From the NCBI RefSeq assembly GCF_030397665.1, contig NZ_JAPUBT010000012.1, positions 62,001 to 126,000 on the forward strand: a DNA stretch of 64,000 bases, written 5' to 3'. Positions 41,405-51,596 of this stretch are shown here, in pieces. The notes under the pieces were generated by a model that saw nothing but the letters and a program-made list of their open reading frames with translations, was not told where the DNA came from and searched no databases. The position numbers were made by a program, and so were the translations under genes. The DNA is from Janthinobacterium sp. SUN073. GTDB taxonomy: Bacteria > Pseudomonadota > Gammaproteobacteria > Burkholderiales > Burkholderiaceae_D. The first letter of the stretch is position 1. Every line of letters starts with the position of its first letter.

Positions 41405-42457
41405 TCATGCTGCCGTGGCCGTAGGTTTGATCACATCGATCAGGCCACTTTCACTGGATTCGGAGAGGCGGTATTGTAACCGTTCGCCAAATTTCCATTG
41501 CGACTCAAAAAATTGATCCACGGCCAGCAATTGCGCGTCCGTCGACTCCAGCAAGTTCATTTGTTGTCGGAATGCCTCGCCGCCTTCCAGATCCTTGACA
41601 TACCAGCCGATGTGCTTGCGCGCCGTGCGCACGCCGAGAAATTCGCCATAAAACGCGTAATGGGCGCGCAAATGCTCGTCCATCAGGGTGCGCACTTCAT
41701 CCACGTACGGCGCCGGCAGCAAGGTGCCGGTGCGCAGGAAATGCTCGATCTCGCGGCAAATCCACGGCCGGCCCTGCGCCGCGCGGCCGATCATGACGGC
41801 ATCGGCGCCCGTTTGATCGAGCACAAAGCGGGCCTTTTCCGGGCTGGTAATGTCGCCGTTGGCCACGACGGGGATGCCCACCGAGGCTTTCACGGCGGCA
41901 ATGGTTTCATATTCGGCATCGCCCTTGTAGCCATCGGCGCGCGTGCGCCCGTGCAAGGTCAGCATCTGGATGCCGGCCTGCTCGGCGATGCGGGCGATGG
42001 TCAGTGCATTCTTGTTTTCGCGGTTCCAGCCCGTGCGAAATTTCAGGGTGACGGGCACGTCGACGGCATTGACGACGGCGTGCAGTATCTTTTCGACCAG
42101 GCTTTCATCTTGCAACAGGGCCGAACCGCACCAACTGTTGCACACCTTCTTCACGGGGCAACCCATGTTGATGTCGATGATCTGCGCGCCCCGGTCTACG
42201 TTGAACCTGGCGCAATCGGCCAGGTCTTGCGGATCGGCGCCGGCGATCTGCACGGCTTTCGGCTCCATTTCGCCGTCGTGGTCCGTGCGGCGTGCGCTTT
42301 TTTCCGTTGCCCACAGGCGCGGATTCGACGCCGCCATCTCCGACACGGCGTAGCCGGCACCCAGCTGCTTGCACAACTGGCGGAAAGGCCGATCCGTCAC
42401 GCCCGCCATGGGAGCGACGAAAACGTTGTTGCGCAGAATGTGAGGGCCGATTTGCAC
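41405..42457 (-). CDS. dusB: tRNA-dihydrouridine synthase B
   Basis: A 350-residue FMN enzyme that reduces uridines in the tRNA D-loop. The flavin and substrate motifs are VAPMAGVTDRPFR, EMAASNPRL, INMGCPVKKVCNSW with the catalytic cysteine in MGCP, LHGRTRADGY, VANGDITS and AVMIGRAAQGRPW. The N-terminus MQIGPHILRNN is typical. A 170-base spacer follows before fis, larger than in a tight operon, so an extra fis promoter is possible there, but I could not define one. Confidence 0.95.
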   Translation of the reverse strand: MQIGPHILRNNVFVAPMAGVTDRPFRQLCKQLGAGYAVSEMAASNPRLWATEKSARRTDHDGEMEPKAVQIAGADPQDLADCARFNVDRGAQIIDINMGCPVKKVCNSWCGSALLQDESLVEKILHAVVNAVDVPVTLKFRTGWNRENKNALTIARIAEQAGIQMLTLHGRTRADGYKGDAEYETIAAVKASVGIPVVANGDITSPEKARFVLDQTGADAVMIGRAAQGRPWICREIEHFLRTGTLLPAPYVDEVRTLMDEHLRAHYAFYGEFLGVRTARKHIGWYVKDLEGGEAFRQQMNLLESTDAQLLAVDQFFESQWKFGERLQYRLSESSESGLIDVIKPTATAA

Positions 42458-42563
42458 TGAAGAACCTGGAATGGACGGAGTAACCTGCTATTTTAACCGA
42501 TTCCCTGCCTAATTAATAAGCACTATTTTTCGATCAGTGCGCCAGAGTGGCGCCGGCCAGCCC

Positions 42564-43208
42564 CTAGCCCAGCTCGTCCATCGCGGGTGCGCTCAGGTGT
42601 TCGATATTTCCCCAGTGCACCAAATGCAGCTTGCCGTCCGCATACGAAAAACGGTTGATGCTGGCATTCTTGACCTGGAAGTCGCGCGGACTGTCGAGCG
42701 TCATGCCGACCGCCTCACGGTAGGCGCATTCGAGCACGCCGCCATGCGCGACGATGGCGATCGTCTGGCCGTCATAGCGTTCGGCCCAGCGGGCAATGGC
42801 GCCATTCGCGCGCGCATAGAACTGGCGGAAGCTCTCCGCGTCGCGCTCGCCGGACGGCATCACGGCGTCGATCTGGCGCGATTGCCATTGCGCATACTCG
42901 TGCGGATAGCGCGCGGCAATGTCGGCATACAGCAAGCCTTCGAAGGCGCCATAGCAGCGTTCGCGCAGCAAGGGGTCCGTCTGCACGGGCAAGTCTTTCA
43001 CGTCGGCCACGGCTTGCGCCGTTTGCTGCGCGCGTTGCAGATCGCTGGCGAGGATGGCGGCCAGCGGCTCATCGGCCAGCGCCTGCCCCAGCGCGCAAGC
43101 TTGCGCCAGGCCCGCCTCGTTCAGGGCGATGTCGATATGGCCCTGCAGGCGGCGGCCCGCATTCCAGGCCGTTTCGCCATGGCGTATCAATAAGATCGTG
43201 GTGCTCAT
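42564..43208 (-). CDS. Histidine phosphatase superfamily (phosphoglycerate mutase-like) protein
   Basis: A 214-residue enzyme with the phosphohistidine motif LIRHGETAWN (H10), the conserved RLQGH, LRERCYGAFEG and the second histidine in IVAHGGVLE, so the catalytic site is complete. It could be a cofactor-dependent phosphoglycerate mutase relative or a broad phosphatase such as an alpha-ribazole or sugar phosphatase; motifs do not decide. It starts three bases after the YbhB-type gene stop, which suggests cotranscription. The C-terminus HLSAPAMDELG has no special feature. Confidence 0.88.
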   Translation of the reverse strand: MSTTILLIRHGETAWNAGRRLQGHIDIALNEAGLAQACALGQALADEPLAAILASDLQRAQQTAQAVADVKDLPVQTDPLLRERCYGAFEGLLYADIAARYPHEYAQWQSRQIDAVMPSGERDAESFRQFYARANGAIARWAERYDGQTIAIVAHGGVLECAYREAVGMTLDSPRDFQVKNASINRFSYADGKLHLVHWGNIEHLSAPAMDELG

Positions 43209-43211
43209 GCG

Positions 43212-43850
43212 TTATTTCTTCAGGGTAAGTGCCAACTCGGGATTGAGCGAATAGGCGACGACGAGCTGGGCTTCGTCGAGGATGTGGCCGTAGAGCGCGG
43301 CATGGGCTTGCTGCCCCGTAAAACGCTCGGGCAAGATCAATTGCGGCACGTCGAGCGCATACAGGCGGAAAATGTAATGATGGATGCGCTCGTCATTCCA
43401 CGGCGGGCACGGGCCATCATAGCCGTAGTAATCGCCGGCCATGGCGGCATCGCCGGCAAACCAGCCCGTGTAGTCGTTGATGCCCTGGCGCAACCCGGTA
43501 GCAGTCCCGGCGGCCTTGCCGCGCGGCGTGATGCCGCTGGAAAATTCACCGGCGGCAATCGAACGCATGGCCGGCGGCAAGTCGAGCAAGCTCCAGTGAT
43601 AAAAATCGCCGCGCGGCGCCGTCAACGGCAGGCATTGATCGTCGCGGTTGACCAGGCTGGCGTCTTGCGGCGCATCGGGGTCGATGCAGAACAGGGCCAG
43701 CGACTCGGTGCCGTTCGGCACCTCGTCCCAGGCCAGATGGGGATTGCGGTTGCCGGCGAGGCGCACGCGGCTGGCCGGATCGATCTCGGCAAAGGCATAT
43801 TCGGCCGGCATCAGGCCGCCATCACGAAACGTCTCGCTCCACAATTTCAT
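43212..43850 (-). CDS. YbhB/YbcL family (PEBP) protein
   Basis: A 212-residue protein related to phosphatidylethanolamine-binding proteins and Raf kinase inhibitor proteins. It shows NPHLAWDEVPNGTESLALFCIDPDAP (in part), the DFYHWSLLDLP anion-binding segment, GINDYTGWF, YYGYDGPCPPWNDERIHHY (in part) and FRLYALD. No signal peptide, so it is cytoplasmic; molecular function in bacteria is not settled. GGGGAG selects the ATG at 43850 rather than an upstream start. It lies between dtd and the phosphatase gene on the same strand. Confidence 0.9.
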   Translation of the reverse strand: MKLWSETFRDGGLMPAEYAFAEIDPASRVRLAGNRNPHLAWDEVPNGTESLALFCIDPDAPQDASLVNRDDQCLPLTAPRGDFYHWSLLDLPPAMRSIAAGEFSSGITPRGKAAGTATGLRQGINDYTGWFAGDAAMAGDYYGYDGPCPPWNDERIHHYIFRLYALDVPQLILPERFTGQQAHAALYGHILDEAQLVVAYSLNPELALTLKK

Positions 43851-43869
43851 CGCTTGCTCCCCTTTATCG

Positions 43870-44319
43870 TTATTGCTTTGCATTTACTTGCAGCCAGAAC
43901 GTGACGGGCCCGTCATTCGTCAGCGACACCTGCATGTCGGCGCCAAACTGTCCCGTTTGCACGCTCGCATGGCGGTGGCGCGCCTGCTCCACGAAATGCG
44001 TGAACAGGCGCAAGCCGTCCTGCGGCGCGGCTGCCGGCGTGAACGACGGACGCGTGCCGGACTTGGTATCGGCCGCCAGCGTAAACTGGGGCACCAGCAG
44101 CAAGCCGCCGGCCACGTCCGTCACGCTGCGGTTCATCTTGCCCGCTTCGTCGGCAAACACGCGATAGCCGAGCAGCTTGGTCAGCAAGGCGTCCGCCTCC
44201 TTCTCCGTATCGCCCCGCTCGGCGCACACGAGCACCATCAGGCCGGCATCGATGGCGCCGATGGTGGCGCCGGCGACATCGACTTTCGCCTGCGTAACGC
44301 GTTGCAGCAGCGCGATCAT
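43870..44319 (-). CDS. dtd: D-aminoacyl-tRNA deacylase
   Basis: A 149-residue enzyme that hydrolyses D-amino acids and glycine wrongly attached to tRNA. The start [14 protein letters not shown], the [12 protein letters not shown] segment in place of the usual SQFTL, the GTRPSF and the C-terminal NDGPVTFWL motif with the cross-subunit Gly-Pro are clear. The start ATG at 44319 overlaps the tyrS stop as ATGA, so the two are coupled, which makes sense because Dtd corrects D-tyrosyl-tRNA. Confidence 0.94.
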   Translation of the reverse strand: MIALLQRVTQAKVDVAGATIGAIDAGLMVLVCAERGDTEKEADALLTKLLGYRVFADEAGKMNRSVTDVAGGLLLVPQFTLAADTKSGTRPSFTPAAAPQDGLRLFTHFVEQARHRHASVQTGQFGADMQVSLTNDGPVTFWLQVNAKQ

Positions 44320-45581
44320 GCCGCCAGGGTGACGCGCGCAAATTTGCGCTTGCCAACTTGCAACACGAATTCGCCTGCCGCCACTTGCAGCGCCTTGTCG
44401 CTGATGACGGTGCCGTCGATGCGCACGCCGCCCTGCTCGATCATGCGCATGGCTTCCGACGTGGATGGGCACAGGCCAGCCTGTTTGAGCAATTGCGGGA
44501 TGCCCAGCGGCGCGCCAGCCAGGCTCACTTCGGGGATGTCGTCGGGAATGCCGCCCTTCGAACGGTTGACGAAGTCGGCCAGCGCATCTTCCGCTGCTTG
44601 CTGCGAATGGAAACGGGCGACAATTTCTTGCGCCAGGGCAACCTTGGCATCGCGCGGATTGCGCCCGCCTTCCACTTCGCTCTTCAGCTGCGCCAGTTCG
44701 GCGATCGAGCGCCACGACAGCAGCTCGTAGTAGCGCCACATCATGACGTCGGAAATGCTCATCAGCTTGGCGAACATGGTGTTGCCCGGTTCCGTGATGC
44801 CGATGTAGTTATTCTTCGACTTGGACATTTTTTCCACGCCATCCAAACCTTCCAGCAGCGGCATGGTCAAAATACACTGCTGCTCCTGTCCATACTGCTT
44901 TTGCAGTTCGCGGCCCACCAGCAGGTTGAACTTCTGGTCCGTGCCACCCAGTTCCAGGTCCGATTTCAGGGCCACCGAGTCGTAGCCCTGCATCAGCGGG
45001 TACAGGAATTCATGTACGGAAATAGGAATGCCGCCCTGGAAGCGCTTGGTGAAGTCGTCGCGCTCGATCATGCGCGCCACCGTGTAGTGGGAAGCGAGCT
45101 GGATGATGCCGCGCGCGCCCAGCGGATCGCACCACTCGGAGTTATAGCGGATTTCAGTCTTGCTGGCGTCCAACACTAAAGATGCTTGCGCGAAATACGT
45201 CATCGCGTTAATCTCGATCTGTTCCTTGGTCAGCGGCGGGCGCGTGACGTTGCGGCCCGACGGGTCGCCGATCATGGAAGTGAAGTCGCCGATGAGGAAA
45301 ATGACTTGATGGCCCAGGTTTTGCAACTGGCGCATCTTGTTCAGCACGACAGTGTGGCCCAGATGCAAGTCGGGTGCAGTCGGGTCCAGGCCCAGTTTGA
45401 TGCGCAGTGGAACACCGGTTTTCTCGGAGCGTGCTAATTTTTGCGCAAATTCGCTTTCGATCAAGAGTTCGTCGACGCCACGCTTGGTAATCGCGAGGGC
45501 TTCTTGTACTCTGTCCGACAGTGGAAGTGCGGTCTGAGCGGCGTTAGCCTTGGCAGGCGATGCGGTGGTGTTGATTTCCAT
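44316..45581 (-). CDS. tyrS: Tyrosine-tRNA ligase
   Basis: A 421-residue class I synthetase. The HIGH-like motif is in [14 protein letters not shown], the KMSKS loop is [11 protein letters not shown], and [15 protein letters not shown] and [13 protein letters not shown] bind tyrosyl-adenylate. The C-terminus ([12 protein letters not shown]) is an S4-like RNA-binding domain. The N-terminal extension before [13 protein letters not shown] is Ala/Thr-rich and poorly conserved. It overlaps dtd and is divergent from the M23 peptidase gene. Confidence 0.96.
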   Translation of the reverse strand: MEINTTASPAKANAAQTALPLSDRVQEALAITKRGVDELLIESEFAQKLARSEKTGVPLRIKLGLDPTAPDLHLGHTVVLNKMRQLQNLGHQVIFLIGDFTSMIGDPSGRNVTRPPLTKEQIEINAMTYFAQASLVLDASKTEIRYNSEWCDPLGARGIIQLASHYTVARMIERDDFTKRFQGGIPISVHEFLYPLMQGYDSVALKSDLELGGTDQKFNLLVGRELQKQYGQEQQCILTMPLLEGLDGVEKMSKSKNNYIGITEPGNTMFAKLMSISDVMMWRYYELLSWRSIAELAQLKSEVEGGRNPRDAKVALAQEIVARFHSQQAAEDALADFVNRSKGGIPDDIPEVSLAGAPLGIPQLLKQAGLCPSTSEAMRMIEQGGVRIDGTVISDKALQVAAGEFVLQVGKRKFARVTLAA

Positions 45582-45626
45582 AAAATTTGACTGTAGATCT
45601 CAAAATGGTAGTAGGTTTGCGGAGTT

Positions 45627-45635
45627 TGCTATAAT
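45627..45635 (+). promoter_or_regulatory. Extended -10 promoter for the M23 peptidase gene
   Basis: TGC-TATAAT is a perfect extended -10 box, which can work without a -35; none is visible. The start codon lies about 100 bases downstream, leaving a leader that contains a 12-codon asparagine-rich reading frame (45660-45698). Confidence 0.55.
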
Positions 45636-45735
45636 GCTCGATCCCATCAATCTTGCCGTATGAAAACGAACCAAAATAACAATAACAAAGAGCATTAGTT
45701 CAGGTCACGTTCAAGGGCAAATTTTAACTGATTGC

Positions 45736-47103
45736 ATGAACCCTATACATAAAATCACAGGCTCACGCTTGTACACACAGCTGACGACGACACGCAAGGC
45801 ACGCATTATCGGCGCGTCGGCAGTGCTGCTCGCCGTTGCCGCCTTCGGCGCGGTCGCTGTGTCGCCCATGGCACCCGACGCATCCGACTTGCCGGTCACG
45901 TCCATCGCCCAGAACCTGGAAATGCCTGATCTCGCCTCGCAAATTTCCGCGATGGAACAGGTAGACCAGAATTTCACCCACGAAGAAAAAGTCCGCGCCG
46001 GCGATACCCTCGCCACCCTGCTGACCCGTCTCGGCGTGGATGATCCGGCGGCCGCCAATTTCATCAAAACCGACAAGATCGCGCGCGGCGTGATGTTGCT
46101 GAAATCGGGCAAGCGCGTGCAAGCGCAAACGACCGAAAACGGCGACCTCAACTGGATGCGCGCCACCCTCGTCGATGGCACGGACAAATCGGTCAAGAAC
46201 ATCCTGATCACCCGCAAGGGCGACAAGTTCGTGGCCACGGAAGTGGCAGCCCAGCTGGAACGCCGCGTTGAAATGCACGCGCGCAAGATTACCTCCACCC
46301 TGTTCGCCGCCACTGACTCCAGCCTGGACGGCACCCGCCTGCCAGACTCGATTTCCGCGCAAATCGTGGAAATGTTCTCCACCAATATCGACTTCCGCTC
46401 CGACCTGAAACGCGGCGACGCATTCAATGTCGTCTACGAAACGTTCTGGCAAGATGGCGAATTTGTCCGAGCGGGCCGCATCCTGGCCGGTGAATTCACC
46501 AACCGCGGCACGACTTACCAGTCCGTTTGGTTCGAAGACCCAGCCAGCAAGCAAGGCGGCGGTTACTACAGTTTCGACGGCAAGTCCCTCAAAAAAGCCT
46601 TCCTGAAATCCCCCCTCGAATTCTCCCGCATCTCGTCCGGCTTCTCCATGCGCGTGCATCCGATTTCCGGCAACTGGAAAGCGCACAAGGGCATCGATTT
46701 CGCCGCAGCAACGGGCACCCCTATCCGCGCCTCGGGCGACGGCGTGGTCGATTCCGTCGGCAGCCAAAACGGCTACGGCAATGTTGTTGTCCTGAAACAC
46801 TGGGCCAACTACACCACGGCCTACGCCCACATGAGCCGCTTCGCTTCGGGCTTGAAAAAAGGTCAAAAAGTCAGCCAGGGCGATGTGATTGGCTATGTCG
46901 GCACCACCGGCTGGTCCACGGGCGCCCATTTGCACTATGAGTTCCGCGTCGGCGGCGTGGCACAAGATCCAAGCAAGCTGAATGTACAAGCCCAGGCGCC
47001 GCTGACGGCATCCGAGCTGAGCCGCTTCCGCATGGTCTCGGCCGACATGATGCACCGCTTCACCCTGCTGCGTCCGAACGACACGGCATTGGCGTCGCGC
47101 TAA
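45736..47103 (+). CDS. M23 family murein endopeptidase (LytM/MepM type)
   Basis: A 455-residue cell wall enzyme. One N-terminal membrane anchor (about residues 23-43, [19 protein letters not shown]) is followed by an OapA/MepM-like region ([16 protein letters not shown]), an unannotated middle domain and a C-terminal LytM domain (about 315-410). The zinc ligands are complete: H and D in AHKGIDFAA, and the HLH of GAHLHYEFR. It should cleave peptide crosslinks in peptidoglycan at the periplasmic face. The start at 45736 has no strong ribosome binding site. The next gene, anmK, recycles the anhydro-sugar released during murein turnover, so the pair makes functional sense, although a terminator separates them. 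Confidence 0.92.
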   Translation: MNPIHKITGSRLYTQLTTTRKARIIGASAVLLAVAAFGAVAVSPMAPDASDLPVTSIAQNLEMPDLASQISAMEQVDQNFTHEEKVRAGDTLATLLTRLGVDDPAAANFIKTDKIARGVMLLKSGKRVQAQTTENGDLNWMRATLVDGTDKSVKNILITRKGDKFVATEVAAQLERRVEMHARKITSTLFAATDSSLDGTRLPDSISAQIVEMFSTNIDFRSDLKRGDAFNVVYETFWQDGEFVRAGRILAGEFTNRGTTYQSVWFEDPASKQGGGYYSFDGKSLKKAFLKSPLEFSRISSGFSMRVHPISGNWKAHKGIDFAAATGTPIRASGDGVVDSVGSQNGYGNVVVLKHWANYTTAYAHMSRFASGLKKGQKVSQGDVIGYVGTTGWSTGAHLHYEFRVGGVAQDPSKLNVQAQAPLTASELSRFRMVSADMMHRFTLLRPNDTALASR

Positions 47104-47128
47104 GCAACACTGCCTTCGGGCAATAGTC

Positions 47129-47164
47129 AAAGGCACCGCCCATGCAGATGGCCGGTGCCTTTAT
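47129..47164 (+). terminator. Rho-independent terminator after M23 peptidase gene
   Basis: AAAGGCACC (47129-47137) pairs with GGTGCCTTT (47154-47162), with GCC/GGC extending inside; a T-rich tail TTTATTTTAT follows. Confidence 0.85.
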
Positions 47165-47227
47165 TTTATGTGCACAGGAAAATGCGGCACAATGCACACC
47201 ATCACTGACGCCTTCAAGGAAACACCC

Positions 47228-48322
47228 ATGCTGTATATCGGTTTGATGTCGGGCACCAGCCTGGACGGCGTCGACGGCGCCCTGGTCGATTTTTCCGACG
47301 ATGGCAGCGTGCGCAGCCTGGGCGACGCGTATATTGCCTTTCCCGCCAGCCTGCGCGCCGACCTGATGGCATTGCAAAGTGCTGGCCAGAATGAAATCGA
47401 GCGCGAAGCGCTGGCGGCGAATCAACTGGTGCGCCATTACGCCGACTGCGTCGCCATGCTATTGAGCAACGCGGGCATCGTCGCGGACGCCATCGCCGCC
47501 ATCGGCGCGCATGGCCAGACCATCCGCCACCGCCCCGAGCTGGGCTTTACGCGCCAGTTGAACAACCCGGCTCTGCTGGCCGAACTGACGGGTATAGATG
47601 TCATCGCCGACTTGCGCAGCCGCGACGTGGCGGCCGGTGGCCAGGGCGCGCCGCTGGTGCCCGCTTTTCACCAGGCCATTTTCAATTTGCCCGGCCACAC
47701 GCGCGTGCTGGCCAATATCGGCGGCATCAGCAATATCAGCGTGCTGCACGCGGACGGCACGGTGACGGGCTACGACACGGGCCCCGGCAATGCGCTGATG
47801 GATGGCTGGGCCCTGCGACACCTGGGTCAGCCGTACGATGCCAATGGCGCCTGGGCCGCCACGGGCAAAGTCTTGCCTGCCCTGCTGGCGGAATTGCTCA
47901 ATGAAGCCTATTTTGACTTGCCGGCGCCGAAAAGCACGGGCCGTGACCTGTTCCATGCCGACTGGTTACAGGGCAAGCTGAGCAACTATCAGCACGCCAC
48001 ACCTGCCGACGTGCAGGCCACCCTGACCCAGCTGACGGCCGCCAGCCTGGCGCATGCCATCGCGCGCGATGGGGCGCAGGCGGAAAACGTGTATGTATGT
48101 GGCGGCGGCGCGCAGAACGCGAGCCTGATGGCGGCGCTGGCGCGCGCATTGCCGGGCATGGCGGTGGAGTCCACGCAAGCGCTGGGCGTGGCGCCCAGCC
48201 AGGTCGAGGCGCTGGCGTTTGCCTGGCTGGCCTGGCGCTTTACGCAGCGTAAACCAGGCAACTTGCCGGCGGTGACGGGCGCGGCGGGCTTACGCGTGCT
48301 GGGTGCGCTGTATCCGCGTTGA
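47228..48322 (+). CDS. anmK: Anhydro-N-acetylmuramic acid kinase
   Basis: A 364-residue ASKHA-fold kinase that opens and phosphorylates 1,6-anhydro-MurNAc to MurNAc-6-phosphate in peptidoglycan recycling. Characteristic segments are [68 protein letters not shown] and [17 protein letters not shown] selects the ATG at 47228. No etherase gene MurQ lies nearby. It follows the M23 endopeptidase gene. Confidence 0.95.
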   Translation: MLYIGLMSGTSLDGVDGALVDFSDDGSVRSLGDAYIAFPASLRADLMALQSAGQNEIEREALAANQLVRHYADCVAMLLSNAGIVADAIAAIGAHGQTIRHRPELGFTRQLNNPALLAELTGIDVIADLRSRDVAAGGQGAPLVPAFHQAIFNLPGHTRVLANIGGISNISVLHADGTVTGYDTGPGNALMDGWALRHLGQPYDANGAWAATGKVLPALLAELLNEAYFDLPAPKSTGRDLFHADWLQGKLSNYQHATPADVQATLTQLTAASLAHAIARDGAQAENVYVCGGGAQNASLMAALARALPGMAVESTQALGVAPSQVEALAFAWLAWRFTQRKPGNLPAVTGAAGLRVLGALYPR

Positions 48323-48339
48323 GCAGATGTAGAAACACA

Positions 48340-48366
48340 AATAGCGGATCAATGATCCGCTATTTT
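48340..48366. terminator. Bidirectional terminator anmK / erpA
   Basis: AATAGCGGATC, loop AAT, GATCCGCTATT form an 11 bp stem with TTTTC after it on the plus strand and AAAACAA-type bases before it, serving two convergent genes. Confidence 0.88.
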
Positions 48367-48389
48367 CTTGCTTTCCCCGTGTAGTGTGC

Positions 48390-48752
48390 TTAAACGGAGA
48401 AGGACGAGCCGCAACCGCAGGTGGACGTGGCTGTCGGATTCTTGATCACGAACTGCGCGCCTTCCAGGTCATCCTTGTAGTCGATTTCCGCGCCGACCAG
48501 GTACTGGTAGCTCATGGAATCGATCAACAGCTGGACGCCATTCTTGACCATGGTGGTGTCATCTTCATTGACGATTTCGTCGAAGGTGAAACCGTACTGG
48601 AAGCCGGAACAGCCGCCACCCTGCACGAAGACGCGCAATTTCAGGTCGGGATTGCCTTCTTCCTCGATCAGCTGCGCGACTTTTTCGGCGGCGCTATCGG
48701 TAAAGATGATAGGCGAAGGGATCACATCTTGCATTTCAGCGACTGCATTCAT
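48390..48752 (-). CDS. erpA: Iron-sulfur cluster insertion protein ErpA
   Basis: A 120-residue A-type carrier that delivers iron-sulfur clusters to targets, including isoprenoid enzymes. The three cysteines are in [10 protein letters not shown] and the C-terminal CGCGSSF. AGGAG at good spacing selects the ATG at 48752; ATGs at 48797 and 48773 lie upstream in frame but lack such a site. ErpA is the only A-type carrier in this window. It lies at the end of the rplM-rpsI-argC-bactofilin line, but with a gap. Confidence 0.94.
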   Translation of the reverse strand: MNAVAEMQDVIPSPIIFTDSAAEKVAQLIEEEGNPDLKLRVFVQGGGCSGFQYGFTFDEIVNEDDTTMVKNGVQLLIDSMSYQYLVGAEIDYKDDLEGAQFVIKNPTATSTCGCGSSFSV

Positions 48753-48846
48753 TTCAGACTCCTCAGAAAACATAGCCTCATTATAGACTGTTGGCACAAC
48801 TCGCGCTGCGGCCGCCGCTGATGCCGCTGGGCGGTGTTGTTCCTGC

Positions 48847-49236
48847 TCACATTTCCGACACGGCCAGGTGCAGCACGGGGTCGGTGCTGTCGTGCCTGCT
48901 CAGTTTGCCTTGCACCAATGCGCCACTGTGCATTTCCAGCACCTTGTAATACACCTCTCCTACAATGCGGGCTTTTGGCTGTATTTCAAGCATTTCGGAC
49001 ACATACACGGGGCCATTGATCTCGCCGCTGACGACCAGGCTGGAGCAGCGCACCTCGCCATCGATGCGGCCCGCCTCGCCCAGCACCACATGCGTGGGTT
49101 CGCCCGGCTCGCCCGTGACGTTGCCGCGCACATGACCATCGATGCGCAAACCGCCGCAAAACAGCAAGTCGCCCTCGATCCGCGTGGAGGCGCCGATCAG
49201 GGTATCGATGGGGTTTTTAGCGTTGCGTTCGAACAT
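48847..49236 (-). CDS. Bactofilin
   Basis: A 129-residue cytoskeletal protein that polymerises into filaments through a right-handed beta-helix. The repeated turns [24 protein letters not shown] (in part), [27 protein letters not shown] and the C-terminal [10 protein letters not shown] are clear. The upstream ATG at 49245 has its AGG directly against it; the ATG at 49236 has AGGATG at good spacing and is preferred. Bactofilins shape stalks, poles or the cell wall; the M23 endopeptidase nearby is a type of enzyme bactofilins are known to organise, but here they are separate units. Confidence 0.92.
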   Translation of the reverse strand: MFERNAKNPIDTLIGASTRIEGDLLFCGGLRIDGHVRGNVTGEPGEPTHVVLGEAGRIDGEVRCSSLVVSGEINGPVYVSEMLEIQPKARIVGEVYYKVLEMHSGALVQGKLSRHDSTDPVLHLAVSEM

Positions 49237-49326
49237 GAACGTCATCCTGTCGGGGTAGGTGGCAGTCCAATTTATCACAGGTCCGGCAAAAAGGCGCCGG
49301 ACCTGCGCAAGCACGCCTGCCTATTT

Positions 49327-50364
49327 TTACGGCAGCAGGGCGATATGTTGCAAACCGGCTGTTTCTTTCAGGCCAAACATCAAGTTCATGCACTGCACGG
49401 CCTGGCCCGATGCGCCCTTGACCAGATTATCCTGCACCACCAGCACGATGACGGTATTGCCGCCTTCGGGACGGTGCAAAGCCAGGCGCAGCATGTTCGA
49501 GCCGCGCGTGGAGCGGGTTTCCGGATGCGAGCCGAATGGCATCACATCGACGAATGGCTCATCTTTGTATTGCTCTTCGAACAAGGATTGCAATTCTTCA
49601 TTGCTGACATCCTTGTTCAGCTGCGCGTACAGGGTCGAATGCATGCCGCGGATCATCGGCACCAGGTGCGGCGTGAAGGTCAGCGCCACTTTGTCGTCCG
49701 TGAAACGCTGCAATTGCGCCGTCGTTTCCGGCAGATGGCGGTGACCGGCCACGCCGTAGGCCTTGAAGCTGTCGCTGCTTTCCGAAAACAGGATGCCGAT
49801 TTCCGCCTTGCGGCCGGCGCCGGACACGCCCGACTTGCAGTCGGCGATCAAGCCGCCCGTGTTGACCAGGCCCGCCTTGAGCAGCGGGTAAAAGCCCAGC
49901 TGCATGGTGGTCGGGTAGCAACCGGGGTTGGCGATCAGGCTGGCTTTTTTAATGTCTTCGCGGTTCAGTTCCGGCAAGCCATACACGGCCTGCTCGATCA
50001 GCTCGGGTGCCGTATGGGGAATCTTGTACCACTGCTCGAACTTGGCCTGGTCTTTCAGGCGGAAGTCGGCGGCCAGGTCGATGACTTTCACGCCGGCGGC
50101 CAGCAAGGCTGGAGCTTGCGCCATGGCAACACCATGCGGGGTGGCAAAGAAGACCACGTCACACTGTTCCAGATTCGCCTTGTCCGGCGAGGAAAACGCC
50201 AGTTTTACGTGGCCACGCAGGGAAGGATACATGTCAGCAACGGGCAAGCCATCTTCCTTGCGCGAGGTAATCGCCGTCAACTCGACATCTGGATGGGTAG
50301 CGAGCAAGCGCAGCAATTCCACGCCCGTGTATCCAGTGCCGCCGACGATGCCAACTTTGATCAT
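49327..50364 (-). CDS. argC: N-acetyl-gamma-glutamyl-phosphate reductase
   Basis: A 345-residue NADPH-dependent enzyme of arginine synthesis. The dinucleotide turn is [14 protein letters not shown], the catalytic cysteine is in [14 protein letters not shown], and the histidine lies in [10 protein letters not shown]. Family segments FATPHGVAM and [11 protein letters not shown] are intact. AAGGAAA precedes the ATG at 50364. It follows rpsI on the same strand after a strong terminator, so it likely has its own promoter. Confidence 0.96.
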   Translation of the reverse strand: MIKVGIVGGTGYTGVELLRLLATHPDVELTAITSRKEDGLPVADMYPSLRGHVKLAFSSPDKANLEQCDVVFFATPHGVAMAQAPALLAAGVKVIDLAADFRLKDQAKFEQWYKIPHTAPELIEQAVYGLPELNREDIKKASLIANPGCYPTTMQLGFYPLLKAGLVNTGGLIADCKSGVSGAGRKAEIGILFSESSDSFKAYGVAGHRHLPETTAQLQRFTDDKVALTFTPHLVPMIRGMHSTLYAQLNKDVSNEELQSLFEEQYKDEPFVDVMPFGSHPETRSTRGSNMLRLALHRPEGGNTVIVLVVQDNLVKGASGQAVQCMNLMFGLKETAGLQHIALLP

Positions 50365-50471
50365 GTTCTTTCCTTGTGTATAGATTGAGATTGCATAAAG
50401 ATGAAGGGAAACGCTGCCCTTGCGGGTTTTCCGCGTATTTTACAGCGCAACGCAGAGTCACGCTGAAATGC

Positions 50472-50528
50472 AAAAAAGCCGCGGGACCGAAGTCCAGCGG
50501 CTTTTCGACCAGCACCTCGAAAGGTGCT
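50472..50528 (-). terminator. Tandem UUCG hairpins ending the rplM-rpsI transcript
   Basis: Read on the minus strand, the first hairpin is AGCACCT-TTCG-AGGTGCT. The second is AAAAGCCGC..GGAC-TTCG-GTCC..GCGGCTTTTTT, with a stable C(UUCG)G loop and a T run. The second is a clear rho-independent terminator. Confidence 0.92.
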
Positions 50529-50540
50529 GTAGCGTAAGAA

Positions 50541-50933
50541 TTAACGCTTCGAGAATTGCTTTGCGCGACGTGCTTTGCGCAGACCAACTTTTTTACGCTC
50601 GACTTCACGTGCATCGCGTGTTACGAAGCCGGCTTTAGCCAGTTCCGGTTTCAACGCTGCATCGTAGTCGATCAGAGCGCGGGTGATGCCGTGACGAACT
50701 GCACCAGCCTGGCCCGACTCACCGCCGCCATGGACGTTGACTTTGATGTCGAAACGCTCGACATTGCCGGTCAGTTCCAGAGGTTGACGGATGACCATCA
50801 GACCCGTTTCGCGCGAAAAGTATTCGTTTGCTGGTTTGCCGTTAACAACGATCAAGCCTGTGCCAACTTTGATAAAAACCCGAGCCACTGCACTTTTGCG
50901 ACGGCCGGTTCCATAATTGTAATTACCGATCAT
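50541..50933 (-). CDS. rpsI: Small ribosomal subunit protein uS9
   Basis: A 130-residue ribosomal protein with the universal start [20 protein letters not shown] (in part), the [19 protein letters not shown] core and the C-terminal basic tail ending KAPQFSKR-like [11 protein letters not shown] that reaches the P-site tRNA. It starts nine bases after rplM and ends in two UUCG hairpins. Confidence 0.98.
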   Translation of the reverse strand: MIGNYNYGTGRRKSAVARVFIKVGTGLIVVNGKPANEYFSRETGLMVIRQPLELTGNVERFDIKVNVHGGGESGQAGAVRHGITRALIDYDAALKPELAKAGFVTRDAREVERKKVGLRKARRAKQFSKR

Positions 50934-50942
50934 GTCAGTTCC

Positions 50943-51371
50943 TTAGAGAACAAGTGCTTTAGGTTGCTGAGCAGCGTGCGGATGGGAACCTTCCGCGTAC
51001 ACTTTCAGCTTCTTGATCATTGCGTAGCCGAGTGGGCCTTTAGGCAGCATGCCCTTGACCGCTTTCTCAAGCGCGCGACCTGGAAAACGCTGTTGCATTT
51101 TCTGGAAGTTGGTTTCGTAGATGCCGCCTGGATAGCCAGAGTGACGGTAGTAAATTTTCTCAGTAGCTTTGGTACCGGTCACACGCAGTTTGCCTGCGTT
51201 GATGACGACGATAAAGTCGCCGGTATCGACGTGAGGAGTAAATTCTGGTTTGTGTTTGCCGCGCAGTCGGAGTGCCACTTCGCTGGCAACACGTCCGAGG
51301 ACTTTGTCCGTCGCGTCAACCACGAACCAATCGCGCTGGACTTCATGTCCTTTAGCGGAAAATGTTTTCAT
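50943..51371 (-). CDS. rplM: Large ribosomal subunit protein uL13
   Basis: A 142-residue ribosomal protein, with [48 protein letters not shown] and [17 protein letters not shown] [21 protein letters not shown] precedes the ATG at 51371. A leader of about 94 bases separates it from the mapped promoter candidate; in many bacteria L13 controls this operon through the leader, but I could not identify a specific structure. Confidence 0.98.
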   Translation of the reverse strand: MKTFSAKGHEVQRDWFVVDATDKVLGRVASEVALRLRGKHKPEFTPHVDTGDFIVVINAGKLRVTGTKATEKIYYRHSGYPGGIYETNFQKMQQRFPGRALEKAVKGMLPKGPLGYAMIKKLKVYAEGSHPHAAQQPKALVL

Positions 51372-51471
51372 GTTGACTTCCTAATAGATTACACGCTCAA
51401 ATGGTGGTTCCGCCGATGCTGCTATGCGGACTCTGCCTTATTTACTTTTCCTGAGCGAACGGAAAGCCGAC

Positions 51472-51501
51472 AAGTATAAGCGGCTTTGCCTTGCCGCGTC
51501 A
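51472..51501 (-). promoter_or_regulatory. Sigma-70 promoter for rplM-rpsI
   Basis: On the minus strand TTGACG (51501-51496), an 18-base spacer and TATACT (51477-51472). This gives a start near 51465. The same DNA contains the inverted repeat AAAGCCG/CGGCTTT (51462-51486). Confidence 0.6.
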
Positions 51502-51596
51502 AGCCACGATGCAGACCGGCTGCGGGCTGGCAGGCGGCACATGGACAGGCATTCCTCTATTACAATACAAAACGCTTACAATTTTCGGAGAGTACG

